A DNA stretch of 64,000 bases from Streptomyces erythrochromogenes (lineage in GTDB: Bacteria; Actinomycetota; Actinomycetes; Streptomycetales; Streptomycetaceae): NCBI RefSeq assembly GCF_036170895.1, contig NZ_CP108036.1, positions 496,001-560,000 of the forward strand, given 5' to 3'. The translations under genes were made by a program, and so were the position numbers. The notes below the pieces were generated by a model. That model made no database searches. It saw only the letters and a program-made list of their open reading frames with translations, and was not told where the DNA came from. Position 1 is the first letter of the stretch. Each line of letters opens with the position of its first letter. Of this stretch, positions 25,246-33,400 are shown in pieces.

Positions 25246-28200
25246 CGGGACCCTCCACGGAGGCGGTCGCCCACCCAGCGGGCGAGGGCGAGAGGACTGA
25301 GGGCGGCCACGGGCATGCCGGCCGCGACGAGTTGCCGCGCGACCGGGACCGAGTACCGGGGGTTGCCCGTGTCGTCGAGCGCGGCGCAGCCCATGAGGTG
25401 GGCGCCGGAGGCGGCCAGTGCGCGGACCTCCCCGAGCAGTCCGCCGATCGGCCCGCCCTCCTCGAAGTCGCTGACCACGACGACGAGGGTGCGGCTGGGG
25501 ACGGTGATCAGGGAGCGGGCGTGGGCGAGACCGGCGGCGATGTGCGTGCCGCCGCCGACGCGCACCTCCAGCAGCAGCGAGAGCGGGTCGTCGACCCGGT
25601 CGGTGAGGTCCACGACCTGGGTGGAGAAGGCGAGGAAGTGGGTGGAGAGGGTGGGGACGCCGCCCAGTACGGCCGCGGTCAGGGCCGACCAGATGACGGA
25701 GGCCTCCATGGAGCCGGACACGTCGACGACCAGGACGAGCCGCCAGTCGGCCTCGCGGCTCGCCCGGGTGCTGAAGACGGGCCGTTCCGGTACGACGACC
25801 ACCGTGCCGTCGGCCCGCCGGCGGGCGTGCGCGAGGTTGGCGCGCAGGGTGCGGGCGAGGTCGAGCGCACCGCCCGGGCGCCGGGTGGGACGCGGGGTGG
25901 TGAGGCCGGACAGGGACGGGCGCAGCTTGGTGGCGAGCTCCTTGGAGAGTTCGTCGACCAGCCGCTTCACCAGGGGGCGCAGTCGGGCGAGTTGGGCCTC
26001 CGGCAGCCCGCCGGCGAGCGACAGTACGGAGCTCAGCAGCTCCACGGAGGGCCGCACGGCCGCCGGGTCGAGCTGGGCGAGGACATCGGTGCGGCCGGCT
26101 TCGGCGGCACCGGCCAGGACCTCCTCCCGTACGTCCGCGCCGAACAGCGCTTCGAGCTCCTGCGACCATTCGCGGGCGGTCGGGAAGGAGGCCTCCTGGC
26201 CGCCGCTGCGGCCCGGTCCCTGACCGGTGCCGAGGTCGCCGGCGCCTTCGCCGTGCCCGGAGCCGTACAGCTCGTCCAGCGCGTGGGCGTAGCGGCGGGC
26301 GCCGGCGGGGAGCCGGTCGCGTTCGCGGCCGAGCAGCAGCCGCCAGCGATCGGCCGGGGCGAGCCGGCGCGCGTCGGAACCGGGCTCGGACCCGGGCTCG
26401 GGCTCGGACCTGGGCTCGCGGGCCGGGGCGCGCGGTGCGTCGGGGGCGTCCGGGGCCGAATCCGCGGCCGGTTCCCCCCGCCGGGGCAGAGGGAGGGCCT
26501 TGAGTGCGGCGAGCCCGGCCGCATCGGCGGCGGCCCACAGGGCGAGCAGGGCGGGCGGGGCGTCGAGTGCGAGGTCGATGCGGTCGCCGAGTCGTTCGGT
26601 GACGGTGTCCAGGAGCCGGTCGCGGGCGGCCGGTGCGAGGGCGTCGAAGCCGCCGCGCAGGGCGGGGAGACGGTCGAGGAAATCCTGGTCCGCGAGGTGG
26701 TCGACGCGGTCGAGGAGCGGGGTGAGGGCGGCCGGGGAGGACTGCAGCAGCGGACCTGCGGCGGTGAGGAGTCCGGCGAGCCGGCGCGCCAGGGCGCGCC
26801 GGCTGTCGGCAGTGCCGGCGCTGTCGATCCATCCGGCGGCGCGGTCGCCGAGGGCCTCGGCCGGGTCGAGGTCGAGGAGGACCCGTACGGCCAGGGCCGC
26901 GCCCTGCATGAGCGGGGACGCGGAGGCGGCCAGGGCGGTGAGCGCGTCGTCCGTGCGCAGGCCCAGGTGGTGGGCGGCGGCGCGGTCGGCGAGGGCCACG
27001 AGGGCGGCGGCGTCGGCCGGTTCCTCGCTGCCGGCGAGGCCGGGCAGGGAGCGCACGGCGGCTTCGAGGAGGTCGCCGGCGAGCACGGCGCAAGCGGCGC
27101 GGGACGCCGCGGAGGTGCCGGGGAGGTGGCCGCGGTGCAGGGCCTCCAGGAGGTCGAGGGCGTCGAGGAGTTCGGGCAGGGTCGCCGTCTGCGGCAGGAC
27201 GGTGGCCGCCTCGTGGAGGCGTACGTCGACCAGTTCGGGCAGGTCGCACCGGGCGGCGGCGGCCAGCCCGGCGAGGATCTGCGCCGGGGTGGGGCCGCCG
27301 TCGGCGGCGGCCCGTCGGGCGGTTTCGCTGAGCGTCCCTGCCGCGGCCTGGGCGGCGGTGACGCCGCGCACGCCGGTGAGGTCCAGGCGGGCCGGGACGG
27401 CAGGCGTCCAGGACAGCCGCCACTTGGTGCCGAGGGCGGTGCCGTCGCCGGTGGCGGCGACGGTGAGGGGCTCCCCGTAGGAGGCCCCGCAGACGAGGAG
27501 CCGCTGGAGGAGGACCTCGCGGCGGCCGTCGAGGGCGGAGCGGAGCGGGTCGAGGCGGACCTCGCGGGGCGCGGGGTCCTCGGGGCACGGCAGGCGGAGC
27601 TCGGCGAGTTCGGCCTCGACCGAGGGGCCGAGGCCGGAGCGGGGGGCGTGCGGGGTGGTCCGCCCGCGGGCGGTGCCGACGAGCACGGCTTCGAGGGCCT
27701 GCGCCAGTGCCCGGCCGCGGCCGAGGGGTTCGCCCTGGCCGAGGACGGTGGTGACGGCTTCCAGGAGCTCGCCGCGGCCGGGTGCGGGAAGCTCGCGCAG
27801 GGCGGCGAGGTCGCAGGCGAGCCGCAGGGTCTCGGCGGCTTCGCCGGTGCCGGCGGTGTGGCCGGCCCGGCGGAGCTCGCGGCAGAGCCCGGTGACGGCG
27901 ACGGAGGCGGCCTCCCGGAGCCGCCCGGGGTCGCCGCCGGCCTCGAGGACGGCCTGCTGCCAGAGCGGGTCGCGGATGCCGGCGGGGTAACCGGAGCGGG
28001 AGTCGAGCAGATCGAAGGAGTACGGCACGAAGGAGGTGACGGCGGTGTCCACCGGCCCCGCCGGGCCCGACCCGGAAGCGGCGTCCTTGCCCAGGCGTCG
28101 ACCCGGCGCGGCCGGGGCGGCCGGGGCGGCCGGGACCGCACGACCGGGTGCGGCACCGTCGGCGGCGCCTGCGGCCGAACCCTGTCCGGCCGCGGCCGCG

Positions 28201-29144
28201 GACGCGCCGTCCACGGGGGCCGGTACCTCCGGGTCCGAACCGGGCGGGCTGTCCGCGCCCCGGGGGGCCGCGGACTCCGCTGCGGCGCCCCCGCCCGGGA
28301 GACCCCTGCCGGCCGACCCGGGCAGGTCCGCACCGTCGGCCTGGCCGTCCGCGGTCGCCGACGGCGTGACGAGGGCCGGGGCGTGGAAGGAGCCGATGAC
28401 GGCGGCCACGCGGTGGCCGCCAGCGGCGGCGTCGGCGATCACGGCGCGCATGTGGGCCTCGCGGGCGAGGTCGCGGTCGGGGACGGGGCCGTCCTCGCGC
28501 AGTGCCCAGCCGACGCCGAGCGCGGCCCGGCGTACGGCCTCCGGGGAGCAGCCCGGTGCGAGGACCTCGACGGCGCGGTCCCACAGGTCGTCGCCGTCAC
28601 GGCCCGTGCCGGCGGCGGTGAGGCCGTCGGCGAAGCTGCCCGCGCGCCGCGGGCCGTCAGCCGCTTCCGGAGCGCTGTCCGTGAGGGTGGTCGTGCCCGT
28701 GGAGTTCGGCGTGGCGTCCACGGCCCGCGGCGGGGCGTCGGGGCCGTCCGTGGGCGGGGACGGGTGCGGGACGGGGGGCCCGGGGGTCCAGCCGGGGTCG
28801 GACAGCGGCAGGTCGCAGCACAGGACGGCCGCACCGCGGCGGCGGGCCCAGCGGACGGCCGCCAGTTCCGGGGAGAAGTCCGCGAACGGGTAGAACGCCA
28901 GGCGGCCGTCCTCGCCGGTGCCCGCGAGGGCGACGGGGGCGACGGTCTCCGGGTCGGCCAGGTGCTCCAGCCACGGCTGGAAGTCCGCCGGGAGCTCGAC
29001 GCAGACCACGTCCGCGCCGGAGGCGTCCAGCAGGGCCGGCACCACCGCGGCCAGCGCGGGGCTGTGGTGCCGCACCCCGATCAGGTAGGGCTCGCGGGCA
29101 GCGGCGAGCGCGTCGACCGCGGCCCGCGGGTCGGTGTGCGTCAA
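25242..29144 (-). CDS. DUF5682-VWA fusion protein (YehM-YehP-like)
   Basis: 1300 aa. N-terminal DUF5682 region has YLIGVRHHSP (23-29), VVCVELPAD (Glu50) and a second His motif VAAVIGSFHAPAL (His254). This pattern recalls the ChaN/TraB/erythromycin-esterase fold, which is inference. The long middle is helical with Ala/Pro/Gly-rich linkers. A C-terminal VWA domain begins near 1130, with MIDAS DVSGSM (Asp1141, Ser1143, Ser1145), GGGTHIA (Thr1200) and SDFEEGG (Asp1226). In E. coli these parts are on separate genes. TTG 29144 overlaps the ATPase stop as TTGA, preceded by GGGAG. No stop or frame change separates the two halves. Confidence 0.85.
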   Translation of the reverse strand: MTHTDPRAAVDALAAAREPYLIGVRHHSPALAAVVPALLDASGADVVCVELPADFQPWLEHLADPETVAPVALAGTGEDGRLAFYPFADFSPELAAVRWARRRGAAVLCCDLPLSDPGWTPGPPVPHPSPPTDGPDAPPRAVDATPNSTGTTTLTDSAPEAADGPRRAGSFADGLTAAGTGRDGDDLWDRAVEVLAPGCSPEAVRRAALGVGWALREDGPVPDRDLAREAHMRAVIADAAAGGHRVAAVIGSFHAPALVTPSATADGQADGADLPGSAGRGLPGGGAAAESAAPRGADSPPGSDPEVPAPVDGASAAAAGQGSAAGAADGAAPGRAVPAAPAAPAAPGRRLGKDAASGSGPAGPVDTAVTSFVPYSFDLLDSRSGYPAGIRDPLWQQAVLEAGGDPGRLREAASVAVTGLCRELRRAGHTAGTGEAAETLRLACDLAALRELPAPGRGELLEAVTTVLGQGEPLGRGRALAQALEAVLVGTARGRTTPHAPRSGLGPSVEAELAELRLPCPEDPAPREVRLDPLRSALDGRREVLLQRLLVCGASYGEPLTVAATGDGTALGTKWRLSWTPAVPARLDLTGVRGVTAAQAAAGTLSETARRAAADGGPTPAQILAGLAAAARCDLPELVDVRLHEAATVLPQTATLPELLDALDLLEALHRGHLPGTSAASRAACAVLAGDLLEAAVRSLPGLAGSEEPADAAALVALADRAAAHHLGLRTDDALTALAASASPLMQGAALAVRVLLDLDPAEALGDRAAGWIDSAGTADSRRALARRLAGLLTAAGPLLQSSPAALTPLLDRVDHLADQDFLDRLPALRGGFDALAPAARDRLLDTVTERLGDRIDLALDAPPALLALWAAADAAGLAALKALPLPRRGEPAADSAPDAPDAPRAPAREPRSEPEPGSEPGSDARRLAPADRWRLLLGRERDRLPAGARRYAHALDELYGSGHGEGAGDLGTGQGPGRSGGQEASFPTAREWSQELEALFGADVREEVLAGAAEAGRTDVLAQLDPAAVRPSVELLSSVLSLAGGLPEAQLARLRPLVKRLVDELSKELATKLRPSLSGLTTPRPTRRPGGALDLARTLRANLAHARRRADGTVVVVPERPVFSTRASREADWRLVLVVDVSGSMEASVIWSALTAAVLGGVPTLSTHFLAFSTQVVDLTDRVDDPLSLLLEVRVGGGTHIAAGLAHARSLITVPSRTLVVVVSDFEEGGPIGGLLGEVRALAASGAHLMGCAALDDTGNPRYSVPVARQLVAAGMPVAALSPLALARWVGDRLRGGSR

Positions 29145-30298
29145 CGCAGGCTCCCGCGCAGGTCCCAGAGGCGGCGCCACATCGCCGAGCCGTCCTCGGC
29201 ACGGCGCCGGACCGGGCCGTCCCAGTACCCCAGCAGCCTTCCGTGGTCGGCGGGGTCGTCCTTGCGCACGACGCCCAGCAGGTGCCCCGGCAGCAGGTCC
29301 AGCACGTCCCCGTCCGGCAGGTACGCGGCGGCGACGCCCAGCGAGGCCGCCACCTGCACGGCTTCGGCGGTGGACATGACCGTACCGGGTCGTTCCACGT
29401 CCCAGCCCTCGGCGGAGCGTCCCGAGCGCAGGTCGCGGAAGACGGTGACGAGCGCGTCGAGCACGGCGTCGTCCACGGCGAAGGCGGCGCCGGCCCGCTG
29501 GACGGCGGCGACGGCCTGGCGGCGGATCAGCGTGGCCTCCGCGTCCGCGTCGGCGATCGGGCCGACGGTCTCGAAGTTGAAGCGCCGCTTGAGGGCGGCG
29601 GACATCTCCGAGACGCCGCGGTCGCGCAGGTTGGCGGTGGCGATGACGGTGAAGCCGGGGGCCGCGGAGACCACGGCGTCCTCGGTGGCGGTCAGTTCGG
29701 GCACGCTGACCCGCCGGTCCGACAGGATCGACACCAGCGCGTCCTGGACCTCGGGCAGGCAGCGGGTGATCTCCTCCACGCGGACCACGCGCCCGGTGCG
29801 CATGGCGGAGAGGACCGGGGAGTCGACCAGTGCGTCCGGAGTGGGGCCCTGCGCGAGCAGGAGCGCGTAGTTCCAGCCGTAGCGGAAGGCGTCCTCGGTC
29901 GTGCCCGCGGTGCCCTGGACGGTGAGGGCGCTGGTGCCGCAGACGGCGGCGGCCAGCAGCTCGGACAGCATCGACTTGGCCGTGCCGGGCTCGCCCGTGA
30001 GGAGGAGTCCGCGCTCCCCGGCGAGGGTGACGACGCACCGCTCCACCAGGGCGCGTTCGCCGACGAACTTGGGCGCGATGGCGAGCTTGGCCGGGAGGCC
30101 GGCGCGGCGCTTGGGCAGGGCCAGTTCGGTTCCGTCGCTGCCGCAGACGAAGGTGACCACGGCCCGCGGCGTCAGTGCCCAGCCGGGCGGGCGGGGGCCG
30201 GTGTCGTGGGCGGCGAGGAAGGCGAGCTCGGCGGCGTGGCGTTCCTCGGCGGGCAGCACCTGCCGGGCGGCGGGGGCGGATGGTGCGGTGACGGTCAT
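29141..30298 (-). CDS. MoxR-type AAA+ ATPase (YehL-like)
   Basis: 385 aa. Walker A GEPGTAKS (102-109), Walker B VVRVEE (171-176), sensor 1 ATANLRD (around Asn223) and the arginine pair in ALKRRF (238-239). An N-terminal 75-residue extension precedes the AAA+ core. MoxR ATPases act as chaperones with VWA partners, as in RavA-ViaA and the chelatases. The VWA domain in the next gene is the obvious partner. ATG 30298 has AGAGGAACC upstream. It follows a 104-base gap containing a nested hairpin, so it may also have its own level of expression. Confidence 0.92.
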   Translation of the reverse strand: MTVTAPSAPAARQVLPAEERHAAELAFLAAHDTGPRPPGWALTPRAVVTFVCGSDGTELALPKRRAGLPAKLAIAPKFVGERALVERCVVTLAGERGLLLTGEPGTAKSMLSELLAAAVCGTSALTVQGTAGTTEDAFRYGWNYALLLAQGPTPDALVDSPVLSAMRTGRVVRVEEITRCLPEVQDALVSILSDRRVSVPELTATEDAVVSAAPGFTVIATANLRDRGVSEMSAALKRRFNFETVGPIADADAEATLIRRQAVAAVQRAGAAFAVDDAVLDALVTVFRDLRSGRSAEGWDVERPGTVMSTAEAVQVAASLGVAAAYLPDGDVLDLLPGHLLGVVRKDDPADHGRLLGYWDGPVRRRAEDGSAMWRRLWDLRGSLR

Positions 30299-30337
30299 CG
30301 GGTTCCTCTGCACGTGTACGAAAGGGGTGGTGGGGGG

Positions 30338-30385
30338 CCGACGCGGGCCCACCGTGTCAGGTGGGCCGCGCCGGCCCCGCGTCGG
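30338..30385. terminator. Nested hairpin inside the DUF4132/MoxR operon
   Basis: Outer stem CCGACGCGGG (30338-30347) with CCCGCGTCGG (30376-30385), and inner stem GGCCCACC (30346-30353) with GGTGGGCC (30360-30367). The two stems share two bases, so they partly compete. Between the 1638-aa gene and the ATPase gene: an attenuator or partial terminator is likely. Confidence 0.65.
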
Positions 30386-30402
30386 GGTGCCGGTCGGCCG
30401 GG

Positions 30403-33400
30403 TCAGCGGCGGCGGGCGCGGGTGCGCTTCACCTTGAGCTCCTGGAAGCGCGGGACATCGCCCTCGCGGACCCGCTGCCAGGCCCGGCGGTAGAGCTCCG
30501 CGGCCGGTTCGGCCGGTGCCAGTACGCCCAGGAGGGGCCGGCCGCCGGGGGTGAGGCCGTACATCGGCAGCTTCCACTGCTCCACCGGCAGGGCCGGGGA
30601 GGCCATGTCGGCCCACCCGCCGGGCAGGAACAGCGAGCGCCCGGCGCGGCTGCGGTCGGCCGACACCACCAGGTCGGTGGCGGCCAGTTCGGCGCGGGCG
30701 GCCTTGAGTCGGGCCGGCTTCCAGCCCGTCCACCGGGCGGTGTTGCGGTCGGTGGGGTCGGGCATGGCGAGCAGGGCGAGGTAAAGGGCGGCCGCGTCGG
30801 CGCCCAGTCCGTGCTCGGCGCGGACCTCCTCCACCAGTTCGGGGACCGAACGGCTCGGGTCCTGCGGCCACCACGTGCCGGCCGCGTCGGTCTCGCCGGC
30901 CGCGGGCGCGCCCGGGTCGGCGAGCAGTGCGGCGAAGCCCGGGTCGTGGGCGGTCCGCAGGGCCGTCTCGGCCCCGGAGGGCTGCTGGTCGTCGCCGCGC
31001 AGTGCCGGCAGGTACGGGTCGGAGCCGGTGGAGTCCAGCAGCGCCGTGCGCACCGCGGGCTTGGGCTGGTCGTCGTGGGTGGCCATGACGACCGCGCCGT
31101 AGCGCTCGTAGCCCTCGCCGGTCTCGGACGGGGTGCCGGCGACCTTCCGGAAGTTCGGAAGGCTGGTGTAGTGCGCGATCTCCAGGAGCAGTTCGGGCGC
31201 GGCGAGCCGCTGCCGTACGGCGGTCAGCGCGGGCGGCAGGACCGCCCGCACGGGGTCCCCGGCCGGCAGCCGGTGGGCCAGCCATGCGCTCATGGCCAGG
31301 GTCGCGGTCAGGACCTGCGCGTTGAAGGGGCCGGTGACGGCCACGGCGGGCTCCACGTGGTCGCCCTTGACGATCCACGGCACGTCGACGGAGAGCTCGT
31401 GCGAGGAAGCCGGGTCGAGCAGAGCGGCCAGCACGCGGTGTGCGGGCCATCCGCCGCGGACGGCGCGCGCGGCTTCCGTGGCCAGCCAGTCGGGTACGGG
31501 GGTACGCCGGCCCACGCGCCGGTTCCACACCTCCGCGGCGGCCGCCACGTCGGGGCCTTCGCTCCACAGGCGTGCCGGATCGGCGGGCAGCAGGGCCGCG
31601 ACCACGGCGCGGCGGAGCTCCGCCGCGAGGGCCTTGAGCTCGTCACGGGCGTAGGCGGCGTCGGTGGCCTTGACGCCGAGGGCGGTGCGGACCTCCGCGG
31701 GCAGGAAGTTGCGGTCGTAGCTGTCGATGTGCGGGAGTCCGGCGACCACCAGGCGGGCGAGTGCGCCGGAGACCCCGGTGAGCCGGGAGAACTCCTCCGC
31801 GGCCTCCGGGCGGAAGGGCACCGGGCCGTGCTCGGCGGCCGCGCCGAGGAAGGCGGTCAGCCAGCCCGGGCCGCGTTCGGGGTCGCCGAGGGGTGTCGCG
31901 CGCCGGACGGTGTAGGGGCCGGGGACGGTGAAGCGGCCGGTGGGGTCGTGGAGGAGGCCGCCGAACTCGTGCCCGTCGGGCACGGAGGTTCCGTGCTCGG
32001 TCACGGCGAGGACGGCTCCGCCGCCCAGCGGCAGCAGGCTGCGGTGGTAGAGGTTGCGGTCGAGGCCGTCGGGTCCGGTCAGGTGGGTCTGGCCGAGGTG
32101 GACCTCGACCTGGCGCCAGTTGTCGGCCGATCCCTGTGCCGAGGCCATGCCGAGGGCGTCCACCTGAGCGAGCAGGGTGAGGACGGCCTCCCGCTGTTCG
32201 TCGGTGGTCGTCGCGGCGACGGCCCGGTAGGCGGCGGCAGCCGGCTGGTCGAACAGCGGTGTCCAGGTGAAGCTGTAGTACGGCAGGGCGGGCGTGTCGA
32301 AGTGGAGCAGCCCGGGTACCCCGGCGGTGTCGGTCTCGGCGCGGGCGGCGCCGAGGAGGCTCAGGGTGCGGTGCGTGCCGTCGCTGTCGCCGTTGTAGCG
32401 GTAGTGGGCGTAGTCGAGCAGGCCGTTGAGGGCCGCGCCGAGCAGCTCGTCGGCGGGGCCGGGCTCGCGGTCCTCCTCGGGGGCGGTGTCGGCGTCGAGG
32501 CGGGCCGAGATGCCGTCCAGGGCCTTCTGCTGGGTGAGGGCGAACCGCAGGACCTCGACGATGCCGCCGATCAGCTTGGGGTCGGTGACCCGCGGCAGGG
32601 CCGCGCTCACCACGTCCGGCAGGTCGGTGACCTTCGGCGCGGCCGCGGCGGCCTTCAGGAGCGCCCCGACCGTCTCGCGGTCGGCCGTGCGGAGCGCGGC
32701 CGAGCCCTCCGGGTCGCGCGGGCGCAGCGCGTACCAGTGGGAGAGCGGCGGGAGGTCGACGCTGCCCGTGCTGAAGGGGGTGTCGTGGCGGTCGTTGCGG
32801 GTCTGGGCGGTGACGACGCCTTCGGGGTCGCTGAGGGACAGCTCGCGCCAGCGGTGCGAGAGGGCGCGCGGGCGGTCGTCGCCCGGGAAGGTGAGGGCCG
32901 CGACCGGCATCTCCCTGCCTTCGGGGACGGTGACGGTGCGTCCGCCGGTGTCGGTGCCGACCCAGCCGTTGCCGGGGAGGCGTGCGGTGCGCCAGCCGAG
33001 GAGGCCGTCGACGGGCGCGCCGAGCACGGAGCCGTCCACGGCGGGCGCGGGCAGCAGCCAGTTGGAGTACCCGGTGGAGGCCTTGCCGTTGTACTCCTTC
33101 AGGGCGTCGGCGAAGAACGCCGGGAGGGAGAAGCGCCCGTGGGCCGCGCCGACCGGGTCGTACTCGAGCCAGCCGTTCTCGTTGTCGTGGTCACGCCGCT
33201 GCCACACCCAGTAGGAGGTGCCGTCGGACACGACCGGCCGCTCGTCCGGGAGCCGGGTGTCGCCGCGGTGCAGGACGCCGCCGCCGGTGGTGCGGCCGCC
33301 GCCGGGGAGCGGCACGGAGAGGTGGTCGCTGCGCAGGGACCAGTAGTTGCGGTTGGTGTCCAGGGTGAAGACGGTGCCGGGCGAGGAGTGCCAGTAGCCC

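Noticed and set aside
25218..29870. A 1550-codon open frame on the plus strand
   Set aside because: Antisense to the DUF5682-VWA and MoxR genes, whose motifs are clear. Same GC artefact.
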